From Dethiosulfovibrio salsuginis (GTDB taxonomy: Bacteria > Synergistota > Synergistia > Synergistales > Dethiosulfovibrionaceae): a stretch of DNA of 42,668 bases. The notes below the pieces were generated by a model. The model was not told the origin of the DNA, searched no databases, and saw only the letters and a list, made by a program, of their open reading frames with translations. Positions 25,882 through 34,665 of this stretch are shown here, one piece after another. How positions within the stretch are numbered: position 1 is the first letter of the stretch; the number at the start of each line of letters is the position of its first letter. The translations under genes were made by a program, and so were the position numbers. The stretch covers positions 1-42,668 of the forward strand of contig NZ_FXBB01000023.1 of assembly GCF_900177735.1 (NCBI RefSeq). Direction: 5' to 3'.

Positions 25882-26880
25882 TTAATCCAGAGACTCAGGG
25901 AACTGAGAGGCGAAGTAAAGCACGTTGCCGTTGGAGATGGCCTCCTCGGCCTGCTTCACGTATCCTCTGACCTCCTCGGAGACCTGGTCGGTGTAGGCGA
26001 CCTTGACGATGCCCTCGGCGACTCCCGCTCCGTTGACCTCAGGGGCAAGGGTTCCTTCCATGAACTTCTCGAGAGTCCAGGTGTACATGGCGGCGAAGTC
26101 GAAGTAAACGCTGGCCACCACCGTGCCCTTGGCTATGTCGTTTTGGTTGCTGGCGAAGCCGACGAACTTGACTCCCTTCTCCTTGGCTGCCTGTATGGCT
26201 CCCAGGCCGACCTGGTTGGCGTAGAAGAAAAGGACGTCCGCTCCCTTGTCTATCATGGAGGTGGCCATCTGCTTGCCAAGGGCCACATCGCTCCAGGAGT
26301 TGGCGTAGGCCCTGTTAGCGGAGACCTCGGGGCTACCTATCCTGACACCGTACTCGTAGGTGTTCATGAGGCGGACCATAAGCTTGTTGGGGAATCCTCC
26401 AACCATCCCTATTTTTCCGGTCTTTGTGGTGAACCCGGCTATTATCCCAGCCAGGTAGCTGGCCTCGTATTCCTTGGGGAGGACGGGACGGACGTTAGGT
26501 CCGTTGGAGACCATCCCGTTGACCACGCAGAAAACGCTGTCAGGGTATTTGGAGGCGACCCTGTTGGCGGCCTCGTCGAACTGGGTTCCCGCCGCCATTA
26601 TGAGGTCGTAACCTCTCTCGGCGTAGTTTCTGAAGGTCGACTCGTAATCGCTCGCCTGTACGTTCTCGACGTATTCCATGGATGTTCCCAGCTTTTCGTT
26701 GCAGGCCAGAAGCCCTGCGTAGTTTGTGGCGTTCCAACTCTGGTCGTTTATGGGACCAGGGAGCACCAGAACGATTTTGTAGTCACCTGGTTTTTTGTCC
26801 GACGCCATACCTGGGACCACACCGATAAGAGCCACACATGCCGCTAGCACCAACGATACAAACGCTTTCTTCGTGTTCAT
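25882..26880 (-). CDS. BMP-family substrate-binding protein
   Basis: A 332-aa extracytoplasmic receptor of the BmpA/NupN type that delivers purine nucleosides or related ligands to the adjacent ABC permeases. Residues 1-27 form an export signal. A possible lipobox (LAAC, Cys15) would give an unusually short lipoprotein signal, so cleavage after GMAS by ordinary signal peptidase is also possible. Family blocks include NDQSWNATNYAGL, YVENVQASDYESTFR and GTQFDEAANRVA. GGAGGGAAAAAG precedes the ATG. It leads the transporter operon and is preceded by a terminator-like hairpin in its 5' region and by repeat copy A. Confidence 0.94.
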   Translation of the reverse strand: MNTKKAFVSLVLAACVALIGVVPGMASDKKPGDYKIVLVLPGPINDQSWNATNYAGLLACNEKLGTSMEYVENVQASDYESTFRNYAERGYDLIMAAGTQFDEAANRVASKYPDSVFCVVNGMVSNGPNVRPVLPKEYEASYLAGIIAGFTTKTGKIGMVGGFPNKLMVRLMNTYEYGVRIGSPEVSANRAYANSWSDVALGKQMATSMIDKGADVLFFYANQVGLGAIQAAKEKGVKFVGFASNQNDIAKGTVVASVYFDFAAMYTWTLEKFMEGTLAPEVNGAGVAEGIVKVAYTDQVSEEVRGYVKQAEEAISNGNVLYFASQFPESLD

Positions 26881-26901
26881 CTTTTTCCCTCCTTCGATTT
26901 G

Positions 26902-26941
26902 AAAAAACGGGGCCAGGGGAGACGGGCAAGCCCCCCTCCCC
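26902..26941 (-). promoter_or_regulatory. Terminator-like hairpin in the bmpA leader (possible attenuator)
   Basis: On the minus strand GGGGAG (26936-26941) pairs with CTCCCC (26916-26921), enclosing an inner GGGC-TT-GCCC hairpin. A run of six T (26902-26907) follows about 8 bases later. It lies between repeat copy A and the bmpA ribosome-binding site, where it could attenuate transcription. The spacing to the T run is longer than ideal. Confidence 0.45.
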
Positions 26942-26964
26942 TTAAGCTTAAATTGAAAACATCG

Positions 26965-27197
26965 CTAAAAACTCTGACCCTCGGAGAGATCGTTCCGACG
27001 GAGCCCATTCGAGCCCGTATACTCGACCTGCCGTCGTGTAGTCGAATGGGGCGACAGGACGTCGCCCCAAGCCGAGGGGGCACAGGACGTGCCCTCCGAG
27101 GCGGTTCGTACGGAACAGGCAGGTCGAGTATACGATTGGGCGAGACAGGGCGTAGGCGGAACGGTCTCTCCGAGGGGACTCAAAGCAGAGTTTTTAG
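26965..27197. repeat. Structured repeat element, copy A
   Basis: A 233-bp element bounded by CTAAAAACTCTG and CAGAGTTTTTAG. Inside, 19-base arms (26979-26997 and 27157-27175) match at 18 of 19 positions. A second perfect 16-bp stem, GTATACTCGACCTGCC (27017-27032) with its complement (27118-27133), is nested within. The centre holds two hairpins with identical AGGAC loops: GGCGACAGGACGTCGCC and GGGCACAGGACGTGCCC. No protein-coding gene is evident. With the bmpA leader it fills the 332-base gap between bmpA and the carbamoyltransferase gene, ending about 15 bases after the latter's stop. Confidence 0.93.
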
Positions 27198-27212
27198 ATA
27201 TGCTCTTTAAAT

Positions 27213-28205
27213 CTATCTTCCTCTGCCGCCCATGGTCAGAGCCATGACCGCCTTGGCGGTGTGGAGCCTGTTCTCGGCCTCGTCGTAGATTATGGAGTTA
27301 GGGCCGTCTATGACGCAGTCCTCGACCTCGTTCTTGCGGTCCGCCGGAAGGGCGTGCATGTACATACAGTCCCTGTCCGCCAGAGCGAACCGATCGGCGG
27401 TACACTTCCAGCCCTTGTTGGCCTCGAGGCCAGCGTCCACCACATCGGTGCTGGGGTTCTTGACCCAGGATCCCCAGTTCTTCGGGATGACCACGTCGGC
27501 GTCCTTGTAGGCCTCCTCCTGGTCGTGGGTGATCCTGAAGGAGCCGCCGGTGTGGTCGGCGTACTTCTTGGCCTTCTCTATGACCCACTCGGGAAGGTCG
27601 TATCCCTCGGGGTAGGCCAAAGTCACGTCCATGCCGTAACGGGGGAACAGAAGGCTCTGCGTCAGAGGCACCGAGATAGGTTTCTTATGGGTCGTCGCGT
27701 AGGCCCATATGATGGAGACCTTGAGGTTTTTCAGGTTTCCGCCCCTCTTCTCCTGGATGGTCATCAGGTCCGCCAGGCCCTGCATCGGGTGATAGAGATC
27801 GTCCTGGAGGTTGAGGATCGGCACGGCAGAGTGTTTGGCCATATCCCGGAGATAGGCGTTTCCTATACCCCAGAAGCAGTTACGGCAGGCTATGGCGTGG
27901 CCCATCCTGGAGAGTATGACGGCGGTGTCCTTGGCGACCTCACCGTGGGACACCTGCATGGTGCTGGTGTCCAGGAAGTGAGCGTGACCGCCGAGCTGGG
28001 TGATGCCCGCCTCCATGGAGTTTCTGGTCCTGGTGGACTGCTCGAAGAACATCAGGAATACCGTCTGGTAGGGCAGGTAGGGAGTGGGCTTGTTCATGGC
28101 GAAGTCCCTTTTGAGGTCCTTGGAGACCTCGAGAAGAGTATCTATCTCCTCCTTGGTCCACTCGTCCAGGGTGATAAAGTCTCTGCCGCGGAATACGCTG
28201 TTCAT
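27213..28205 (-). CDS. Carbamoyltransferase, YgeW/OTC-like, substrate unknown
   Basis: A 330-aa aspartate/ornithine carbamoyltransferase-fold enzyme. The carbamoyl-phosphate site STRT is at 57-60, HGE follows near residue 95, and HALPADR lies near the C-terminus as in ornithine carbamoyltransferase. The ornithine-binding SMG loop is absent. In its place is a DVVIPKNWGSW segment that resembles YgeW (DIVYPKSWAPY), and blocks such as GMDVTLAYPEGYDL and GGSFR also match YgeW. At 330 residues it is shorter than E. coli YgeW (about 396). It probably removes a carbamoyl group from a ureido compound to give carbamoyl phosphate for ArcC. It lies between repeat copies A and B. Confidence 0.85.
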   Translation of the reverse strand: MNSVFRGRDFITLDEWTKEEIDTLLEVSKDLKRDFAMNKPTPYLPYQTVFLMFFEQSTRTRNSMEAGITQLGGHAHFLDTSTMQVSHGEVAKDTAVILSRMGHAIACRNCFWGIGNAYLRDMAKHSAVPILNLQDDLYHPMQGLADLMTIQEKRGGNLKNLKVSIIWAYATTHKKPISVPLTQSLLFPRYGMDVTLAYPEGYDLPEWVIEKAKKYADHTGGSFRITHDQEEAYKDADVVIPKNWGSWVKNPSTDVVDAGLEANKGWKCTADRFALADRDCMYMHALPADRKNEVEDCVIDGPNSIIYDEAENRLHTAKAVMALTMGGRGR

Positions 28206-28253
28206 CTTTAAAAAACCCCTTTCAATCCATATAATTTAGTCTAAAAATAAAAA

Positions 28254-28489
28254 CCTCTAAAAACGCTCATCCTCGGAGAGACCGTTCCGACGGAGCCCAG
28301 AGCCCGTATACTCGACATGCCGTTGTGTAGTACGAATGTGGCAACAAGACGTCGCCCCAAGCCGAGGGGGCACAGGACGTGCCCTCCGAGGCGGTTCGTA
28401 CGGAACAGGCAGGTCGAGCATACGGTTGGGCCAGGGCGTAGGCGGAACGATCTCTCCGAGAGTCCACCACAAAGCGGTCGGAGACTAGC
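28254..28489. repeat. Structured repeat element, copy B (degenerate)
   Basis: Same family as copy A and in the same orientation. The left terminus CCTCTAAAAAC is intact, but the right terminus has decayed (AAAGCGGTCGGAGACTAG). The first small hairpin is disrupted (GGCAACAAGACGTCGCC); the second, GGGCACAGGACGTGCCC, is intact. Outer arms are at 28271-28289 and 28442-28460. It ends directly at the ygeY stop codon, so with copy A it brackets the carbamoyltransferase gene. Confidence 0.92.
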
Positions 28490-29698
28490 CTATTTCTGCC
28501 CTTCTACGTACAGCCCAGGGATGACGGCGTACATGGCGGCACAGGTGACAAGGTGGCTCTTCCAGGTCTTCTCGTTGGGGGCGTGGGCCTCCTCCTCGTT
28601 GCCCGGGCCAAAGCCTATGACCGGAATGCCGTGTCTGCCCATTATGGAGACCCCGTTGGTGGAGAAGGTCCACTTGTCCACGACAGGCTCCTTGTCGAAC
28701 AGATGGCGGTAGCTCTCTATAAGGGCCTGACAGGCCGGATGGTCCTCCTCGACCTTCCAGGCAGGGAAGTAGCAGTCGGTGGGGTAGACCAGGCCGGTCC
28801 ATGACGGCCTCTCGTAGGTATAGAGAGACACCTCCGCCTTTCCCTCCTTGACCGCCGGGAGGTTTCTGACCTCCTGGAGGGCTCCCTCCCAGGTCTCTCC
28901 CCAGGTGAGCCGACGGTCGATGGAGATGGTGCATCCGTCGGCCACAGCGCAACGAGAGGGCGATTTATGGAAGATCTGTGATATGGTCAGGCTTCCCTTG
29001 CCCAGGAACTCGTCGTCCCCAAGGTTCTCGTGGAGGGCCCTGAGCTCGGTGATGATGGGGGCCATTTTGTATATGGCGTTCTCCCCTCTCTCAGGGGCGG
29101 AGCCGTGACAGCTTATGCCCTTGGTCTCCACCTTTATCTCCATCCTGCCCCTCTGACCACGGTAGATCCGGCAGCTTGTGGGCTCGGTGCTGACGACGAA
29201 CTCGGGGCGGATACCGTCCTCCTCGATAATGTACTGCCAGCAGAGGCCGTCGCAGTCCTCCTCCTGGACCGTTCCTGTGACCAAAAGTGTGTAGTCGTCC
29301 TCCAGGCCCAGGTCCTTGATGATCTTTCCGGCGTAGACCATGGCCGCCATGCCGCCCTCCTGGTCGCTGGCGCCCCTTCCCCCTATGACGTCCCCTTCCT
29401 CCATGCCTTTATAGGGGTCGAACTCCCAGTTCTTTATCTCCCCTATGCCGACTGTGTCGATGTGGGCGTCCATAGCGATAAGGTGTTTGCCGTGTCCGAC
29501 GTAGCCCAGGACGTTGCCCATCGGGTCTATCTCGACCTTGTCGAATCCGACCTTCTCCATCTCCTCCTTGATCCTGTTTATGACGCCCTCCTCCTCGCAG
29601 CTCTCGCTGGGGATGGCTATCATGTCCCTGAGGAAGCGGGTCATGTCCTCTTTGTACTCCTCCGCCTTTGCCAGAACCTGCTCAAAAGGGATTTTCAT
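28490..29698 (-). CDS. ygeY: YgeY-family M20 metallohydrolase
   Basis: A 402-aa zinc-dependent M20 peptidase/deacylase of the YgeY type, a family linked with carbamoyltransferase YgeW and selenium- or purine-related catabolism. The full metal and catalytic set is visible: HID in [20 protein letters not shown], the Glu-Glu pair in [13 protein letters not shown] and the C-terminal [27 protein letters not shown] is also family-typical. The substrate is probably an N-carbamoyl or N-acyl amino compound. The ATG at 29698 is preferred over one 12 bases upstream that abuts the AAGGAG site. It lies upstream of the carbamoyltransferase gene in the same direction. Confidence 0.92.
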   Translation of the reverse strand: MKIPFEQVLAKAEEYKEDMTRFLRDMIAIPSESCEEEGVINRIKEEMEKVGFDKVEIDPMGNVLGYVGHGKHLIAMDAHIDTVGIGEIKNWEFDPYKGMEEGDVIGGRGASDQEGGMAAMVYAGKIIKDLGLEDDYTLLVTGTVQEEDCDGLCWQYIIEEDGIRPEFVVSTEPTSCRIYRGQRGRMEIKVETKGISCHGSAPERGENAIYKMAPIITELRALHENLGDDEFLGKGSLTISQIFHKSPSRCAVADGCTISIDRRLTWGETWEGALQEVRNLPAVKEGKAEVSLYTYERPSWTGLVYPTDCYFPAWKVEEDHPACQALIESYRHLFDKEPVVDKWTFSTNGVSIMGRHGIPVIGFGPGNEEEAHAPNEKTWKSHLVTCAAMYAVIPGLYVEGQK

Positions 29699-29729
29699 CG
29701 CACAATACATCTCCTTTTTTAAAGTAAAA

Positions 29730-31019
29730 TCAACCTAAAAGCCCCATCGCCTTTGGAAGGGCGAGAGGGATGGCGGGAACGAAGGTAATGAGCAGAAGCA
29801 CCATCACCTCGACGATAATAAAGGGCCATATCTCCTTGCTTATCTGCTCAAGACTCAGCTTGCTTATGCCACAGGCCACGAAGAGACAGGCTCCCACCGG
29901 AGGGGTCATGAGGGCTATGTTCAGTGCCAGCACCATGATTATCCCGAAGTGAAGGGGATGGTACCCTAACTGCACCGCCAGAGGGTGAAGGATGGGCCCG
30001 AGTATTATGAGGGCCGCAGCGATATCCATAAACATCCCCACCACCATAAGCATAACCAGAATTAATCCCATGATTATGTAGCGGTTATCGCTGATGCTGA
30101 GCATGAAGTTTGCCACCTTCATAGGTATCTGCTCCATGGTCAGGACCCATCCCAGTATGGAGGCCGCCGCTATCACCAAGAACACCACTCCCGTGGTGCG
30201 GGCCATCTTCAGGAATATAGGCAGAAGCTCTTTGAGGGTGAGGTTCCTGTACACAAAGAAGCCGAGAACCATGGCGTAGGCGACTGCTACAGCCGCCGCC
30301 TCTGTGGGGGTAAACATCCCCGAGAGGATCCCCCCTAGGATGATAAGGGGCATCAGAAGAGCCACGGTGGCGTCTTTCAGCCCTATGACCATCTCTTTAA
30401 AGGTCGCCCTCTTCTCTCCTACGGGGTAACCTCTTTTTTTCGATATCCGAGCGGTCATTATCATAAGGGCCACTCCGAGGAGAAGTCCCGGCACCAGCCC
30501 CGTCATGAAGAGCCCCGCGATGGAAACCTGCATGAAGGCCCCGTATATGACCATTATGTTCGACGGCGGTATGGTGGGACCTATGATAGATGAAGCGGCG
30601 GTTATAGCTGCGGAGAAGTCTTTATCGTATCCCTCGTCCACCATGGCCGGTATGAGCATAGAGCCTATGGCTGCGGTGTCGCTGACAGCCGCCCCGGTGA
30701 TTCCTGCGAAGAAGATGGAGGCCACTATGTTGGCGTGGGCCAGACCTCCCTGTAGGTGCCCAACCAATATATTGCTGAATTTAACCAACCTCTGGGTTAT
30801 GCCCGTCTTGTTCATTATCTCCCCTGCGAGGATAAAAAAGGGCATAGCCATCAGAGTGAACATATCCACCCCTGCGAAGTATCTTTGAGGGACCAGGTTT
30901 AAAATGGCCCCTCCCCCCATCTGCTCCATTCCCAACAGAGCAGCCACTCCGAGGACAAAGCCTATGGGCATCCCGACGACTATGAGTATGGCGAAGGTCG
31001 CTCCCAAAAATCCGGTCAT
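29730..31019 (-). CDS. dctM: TRAP transporter large permease, DctM
   Basis: A 429-aa membrane protein with about 12 hydrophobic segments, the DctM subunit of a sodium-driven TRAP importer. Typical blocks are [52 protein letters not shown] and [16 protein letters not shown]. Its partners DctQ and DctP follow upstream in the same operon (gaps of 22 and 19 bases). TRAP systems carry organic anions, such as dicarboxylates, keto acids or N-acyl amino acids. The neighbouring D-aminoacylase and PLP enzymes suggest an amino-acid derivative. Confidence 0.95.
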   Translation of the reverse strand: MTGFLGATFAILIVVGMPIGFVLGVAALLGMEQMGGGAILNLVPQRYFAGVDMFTLMAMPFFILAGEIMNKTGITQRLVKFSNILVGHLQGGLAHANIVASIFFAGITGAAVSDTAAIGSMLIPAMVDEGYDKDFSAAITAASSIIGPTIPPSNIMVIYGAFMQVSIAGLFMTGLVPGLLLGVALMIMTARISKKRGYPVGEKRATFKEMVIGLKDATVALLMPLIILGGILSGMFTPTEAAAVAVAYAMVLGFFVYRNLTLKELLPIFLKMARTTGVVFLVIAAASILGWVLTMEQIPMKVANFMLSISDNRYIIMGLILVMLMVVGMFMDIAAALIILGPILHPLAVQLGYHPLHFGIIMVLALNIALMTPPVGACLFVACGISKLSLEQISKEIWPFIIVEVMVLLLITFVPAIPLALPKAMGLLG

Positions 31020-31041
31020 ATAAAATCCCCCTTCGCCTCGA

Positions 31042-31620
31042 TCAGAAGTCGAGGCCTTCCTCTCTCTTGACGGCGTCCACCAGCTCCTCGGACATCAGTA
31101 TGTCGTCTAAGTTCTTTCTGCGGACGTCCAGGACCATCTTGCAGCCCAGCATGACCATACACACCAAAGCGCTTACCGGTACCGCCATGAGCCACCACTC
31201 CATGGTGGTGTTCAACCCGGTCGCGATCTGGTACTTTCCCCTCTCGGCCATCCTGAATCCGTAAACCACCAGAACGTAGAGGAAGTACATTATCAGACAG
31301 TTTGAGGCGAAAACCACGAGTTTAGCCAAAAGCCTTGGGAGCTTTTTTATAAACATGGTGACACCGACGTGCTCCTGTCTCCATATACAGAGCCCCACCG
31401 ATAGCAGGGCCATCCATATCATCACGTATCTGGAAAATTCCTCGCTCCATCCCAGGGGAGACCTCAGTACGTAGCAAAAAAACACCCCCGCCAGCACCGA
31501 TACGGTCATGACCACCGATAGAATTAGTACCGGTATCTCTAAAAAACGCTCCAACCCGTCACCTAGGCGCTGGGCCAGGGAGAAGATCCCCTGGCCTGCG
31601 CTCTTCTTTCCGTCGGTCAT
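31042..31620 (-). CDS. dctQ: TRAP transporter small permease, DctQ
   Basis: A 192-aa protein with four hydrophobic helices. The pattern LGWSEEFSRYVMIWMALLSVGLCIWRQEHVGV marks the DctQ subunit. It links the binding protein DctP to the large permease. The gene lies between dctM and dctP with short gaps and a Shine-Dalgarno before the ATG, so the order dctP-dctQ-dctM in transcription is the classical one. Confidence 0.93.
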   Translation of the reverse strand: MTDGKKSAGQGIFSLAQRLGDGLERFLEIPVLILSVVMTVSVLAGVFFCYVLRSPLGWSEEFSRYVMIWMALLSVGLCIWRQEHVGVTMFIKKLPRLLAKLVVFASNCLIMYFLYVLVVYGFRMAERGKYQIATGLNTTMEWWLMAVPVSALVCMVMLGCKMVLDVRRKNLDDILMSEELVDAVKREEGLDF

Positions 31621-31639
31621 AAGCCCGTCCCCTTGAGGA

Positions 31640-32686
31640 CTAGTTGACCGGGTTTATCTCTGCCACAGCCTCGTCGATGGCCTTGAGGTAGAGGTCCGCT
31701 ATCTCGATGCCCTTGTCTCCGAAGTTCTCCTTTATGAAGGCCATGGCGGAGTCTTTGCCCATCGCCCTGAACTTCTCCATAGCCTCAGGTGTCGGGGTGT
31801 TGACCTTCATTCCCTTCTCTATGATGGTGGGAAGGCCTTTGTCCGACCCCTCTATTATCCTGTTGAGCCCACGGCCAGCCACTATGGCGGTCATGGCGGA
31901 GGAGTTTACGACGTCCTTCTCGTTGTCGGTGAGGTCGTTCCAGAACTCGTCGTTCATAACCCAGCAATAGGTGCTGTAGATGTGGTTGGTGAGGGTGAGG
32001 TACTTCTGAACCTCGAAGAGCTTCCCAAGGAGCACTATGGGAAGGGGGTTGTGCTGTCCGTCAGCAACGCCGGTCTGGAGGGCGGTGTAGACCTCAGCCC
32101 AGGCTATGGGGGTGGCGGCGGCACCGTAGGTCTTCATGAGGTTCTGGTGGGTCGGAAGGGTCATTGTCCTCATCTTAAGCCCCTTCATGTCGTCCACGGT
32201 CTCGATGGGTCTTTTGCTGTTGGAGAGCTGGAAGAAGCCGCCGGCCTCGCCGAATCCCAGCACCCTGAAGCCCGTAGCCTGACGGATGTCCTCTTTAAGG
32301 TAGTCGCCGAAGGAGCCGTCGAAGACCTTCCATGCCACGGCATAGTTAGGGACGGCGAAGGGTATGTCCAGCACACCGTAGAGGGGATAGAAGGGGGCCA
32401 TTCCACCGGCGGAGGATATATAGCTCTGGACCACGCCGATCTTGACCTGCTCCATGGTCTCCCTCTCGTTTCCCAGCTGCCCAGCTGGGAAAAGGGTGAC
32501 CTGGACCGATCCGTTGGTGCCGGCCTCGACCATGCTCTTGAACACCGCCGCCATGGCTCCTGTGGCGTTCTCGAAGGGCTGTTGTGGGTTCAGGTGAGCC
32601 AGTTTAAGCACCTTCGGCCCCGCCATGGCGGAGGTCGTAAGGGCAAACACCAGTGCCATCGCTACGATCATAGTTTTACGGTTCAT
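31640..32686 (-). CDS. dctP: TRAP transporter substrate-binding protein, DctP
   Basis: A 348-aa periplasmic receptor. The signal peptide (MNRKTMIVAMALVFALTTSA, cut after AMA) is followed by PKVLKLAHLNPQQPFENATG. The central KGLKMRTMTLPTHQNLMKTYGA block carries the conserved arginine that clamps the carboxylate of the ligand, and GVADGQHNPL follows. The ATG at 32686 is preferred because AGGAGG lies 9 bases upstream; the ATG at 32692 is only 3 bases from it. A longer open frame running into repeat copy C is not real. It is the first gene of the dctPQM unit. Confidence 0.95.
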   Translation of the reverse strand: MNRKTMIVAMALVFALTTSAMAGPKVLKLAHLNPQQPFENATGAMAAVFKSMVEAGTNGSVQVTLFPAGQLGNERETMEQVKIGVVQSYISSAGGMAPFYPLYGVLDIPFAVPNYAVAWKVFDGSFGDYLKEDIRQATGFRVLGFGEAGGFFQLSNSKRPIETVDDMKGLKMRTMTLPTHQNLMKTYGAAATPIAWAEVYTALQTGVADGQHNPLPIVLLGKLFEVQKYLTLTNHIYSTYCWVMNDEFWNDLTDNEKDVVNSSAMTAIVAGRGLNRIIEGSDKGLPTIIEKGMKVNTPTPEAMEKFRAMGKDSAMAFIKENFGDKGIEIADLYLKAIDEAVAEINPVN

Positions 32687-32755
32687 TCTCATATTCCTCC
32701 TTTTATAGGTGAATTTCTCTAACTGTACTCTGGAGAACCACAGGGGAACACAATA

Positions 32756-33003
32756 GGAATCTCTAAAAAAGCACGCTCCAGTCTCCTCGGAGAGACCGTT
32801 CCGACGAAGCCCCTTCGAGCCCGTATACTCGACCTGCCGTTGTGTAGTACGAATGGGGCGACAGGACGTCGCCTCAAGCCGAGGGGGCACAGGACGTGCC
32901 CTCCGAGGCGGTTCGTACGGAACAGGCAGGTCGAGTATACGCCCGGGCGAGACAAGGGCGCAGGCGGAACGGTCTCTCCGAGGAATGTGTTTTTAGAGAT
33001 TCC
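32756..33003. repeat. Structured repeat element, copy C (most complete)
   Basis: A 248-bp element with perfect 14-base terminal inverted repeats: GGAATCTCTAAAAA (32756-32769) and TTTTTAGAGATTCC (32990-33003). The outer 19-base arms (CCTCGGAGAGACCGTTCCG and its exact complement) are perfect. The inner GTATACTCGACCTGCC stem and both AGGAC-loop hairpins are intact. It occupies most of the 323-base gap between dctP and the D-aminoacylase gene and ends 6 bases after the latter's stop codon. No transposase and no clear target duplication were seen. Confidence 0.95.
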
Positions 33004-33009
33004 AAAATA

Positions 33010-34584
33010 TCACCTCCTTAGCAACCGCCCTCCCAGTCCGACGACCGTCTTGTCCCTGACCGACAGCTTTCCACCTACCCAGACGAAAGGTATGCCCTCC
33101 CCGATCCTGTCGGGATGGCCGTAGTCAGCCATGTTAGCCATGGCATCCATGTCCAGGGCAACCAGGTCCGCCTTTTTGCCGACCTGGATAGTTCCTCTGT
33201 CGGAAAGACCCATCCTGGTCGCTGGCCTCGAGGACAGCTTGTTCACCGCCTCCGGCAGGGAGAGTTTTCCTCCCTTCACGTAATCCCCAAGGACCCTGTA
33301 GGAACAGCCGAAGGTCCTGGGGTGAGGGCAGGGAGAGTAAAGGCCGTCGGTCCCGAACATCTGGAGCGGGTGAGCCATGATCCCCTCCACCATTTCGTCG
33401 GAGGTGATAAAGTCAATCATGGTCAACGCCTTCCCCTCCTCAGACAGGAGATAAAAGAACGAGTCGAAGGGATCCTCTCCCCTCATCCTGCCTATCTCCT
33501 CCAAGCTTTTACCCAGGTATGGCCGATGTTCCTCCCTCTGAGCGGAGGTCAGGTAGATGCCGCCCCAACCGACCAGAGAGTGTACACCGTCCCAGCCATC
33601 CGGGTTCTCCATCTCCTCCTTTATGATGGATCTATCTACTTTATCACAGAGAGATCGCCTTAGCAGGCTAAAATCTAAGCCCATCCATCTAGGGGGCAAC
33701 AGGCTGTACAGAGACGTGGAGCCAGCTGAGTAGGGATATTGGTCGAAGGCGACGTCCACCCCAGAGTCGACCGCCGATCCTATTCTGCCCAACACCGCCT
33801 CCAACTTGTGAGCGTTTCGTCTACCCCCTATCTTGAGGTGGGATATCTGTAGCCTGGCTCCGGTCCTCTCGGCGGGAGACAGGATCTCCTCAAGGGAATC
33901 GAGAATACCGTCGCCCTCGCTACGCTGATGAACCGAGACCAGCCCTCCTCGGGCCGCAACCACGGAGAAAAGGGCCTCGAGCTCCCTGCCGTCGCAGTAG
34001 CAACAGGGGTCATAAAAAAGCCCTGTGGAGAGGCCAAATGCCCCGGCCTCTATGGCCTGATCGAGCAACATAGCCATCTGGGATAGGTCCTCCGCCGTGG
34101 CCGACTGACATGACCTCTCTCCCATAACGAAACGCCTGAGGGGGCCATGAGGAACTAAAAGTCCCAGGTCAAGACCGAAGTTCATAGAGCCCAGATGGTC
34201 CAGCAGCTCGGGAAAGGAGCTCCAAGGCCAGTCCTGGGGCCCAAGGCCCAGTATCCCTGATACCTCTTTGGCCAGATCGACCCTTCCTTCGTGGCGAACC
34301 GGGGCAAGTCCCACCCCGCAGTTGCCCCCCAGCTCGGTAGTGTAGCCCTGAAGGAGCTTAGGGTAGAGCCCAGGGTCCACCATGGCCCGGAGCTCCGAGT
34401 GTCCGTGGATGTCGACGAATCCAGGGACCAGATGCAGACCATCTATGTCGACAATCTCCCTGGAGGAGCCAAGATCATGGCCTATGGCCGCTATCTCACC
34501 ACCCAGAATCGCCACATCGGCACGAAATGGATCGGAGCCAAGGCCGTCCACGATAAAAGCACCGTTGAATACGACGTCAAACAA
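33010..34584 (-). CDS. N-acyl-D-amino-acid deacylase (D-aminoacylase family)
   Basis: A 524-aa amidohydrolase that removes acyl groups from N-acyl-D-amino acids or related amides. The metal site is in VPGFVDIHGHSE, the family-specific GGNCGVGLAP follows, then LSTGLFYDP, QISHLK and the C-terminal CPHPRTFG block typical of D-aminoacylases. No signal peptide is present, so it acts in the cytoplasm, presumably on substrates brought in by the TRAP system encoded downstream. The start appears to be TTG at 34582-34584, preceded by GAAGG about 8 bases upstream; no ATG is well placed. A perfect Shine-Dalgarno-like AAGGAGGTGAT spans its stop codon. Confidence 0.9.
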   Translation of the reverse strand: MFDVVFNGAFIVDGLGSDPFRADVAILGGEIAAIGHDLGSSREIVDIDGLHLVPGFVDIHGHSELRAMVDPGLYPKLLQGYTTELGGNCGVGLAPVRHEGRVDLAKEVSGILGLGPQDWPWSSFPELLDHLGSMNFGLDLGLLVPHGPLRRFVMGERSCQSATAEDLSQMAMLLDQAIEAGAFGLSTGLFYDPCCYCDGRELEALFSVVAARGGLVSVHQRSEGDGILDSLEEILSPAERTGARLQISHLKIGGRRNAHKLEAVLGRIGSAVDSGVDVAFDQYPYSAGSTSLYSLLPPRWMGLDFSLLRRSLCDKVDRSIIKEEMENPDGWDGVHSLVGWGGIYLTSAQREEHRPYLGKSLEEIGRMRGEDPFDSFFYLLSEEGKALTMIDFITSDEMVEGIMAHPLQMFGTDGLYSPCPHPRTFGCSYRVLGDYVKGGKLSLPEAVNKLSSRPATRMGLSDRGTIQVGKKADLVALDMDAMANMADYGHPDRIGEGIPFVWVGGKLSVRDKTVVGLGGRLLRR

Positions 34585-34612
34585 AACAATACCTTCTTAA
34601 TTTTTTCGATAT

Positions 34613-34645
34613 ACGCCCTCTTTCGGAGAAGCTAAAAGAGGGCGT
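34613..34645. terminator. Hairpin after the PLP enzyme gene
   Basis: ACGCCCTCTTT (34613-34623) pairs perfectly with AAAGAGGGCGT (34635-34645) around an 11-base loop. It lies 20 bases past the stop of the PLP gene and just ahead of the D-aminoacylase start on the minus strand. No T run follows on that strand, so it may be a weak terminator or an mRNA-processing structure. Confidence 0.5.
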
Positions 34646-34665
34646 AGTGGCTGATCTTTACTGAT

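Noticed and set aside
25726-26847. A 373-aa open frame on the plus strand opposite bmpA
   Set aside because: Antisense shadow of the BMP-family binding protein; it crosses the intra-operon terminator and has no recognisable motif.
27261-28211. A 316-aa open frame on the plus strand opposite the carbamoyltransferase
   Set aside because: Antisense shadow of a gene with clear active-site motifs; composition is typical of mirror frames.
28257-28712. Short open frames inside the repeat elements, repeated in several copies on both strands
   Set aside because: They arise from the GC-rich palindromic sequence, lack ribosome-binding sites, run out of the element into neighbouring genes and are shifted by indels between copies. 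No transposase motif is present.
32687-32890. A longer N-terminus for dctP reaching into repeat copy C
   Set aside because: The extension is repeat sequence and would bury the signal peptide; the ATG at 32686 has a proper Shine-Dalgarno and opens onto the signal peptide.
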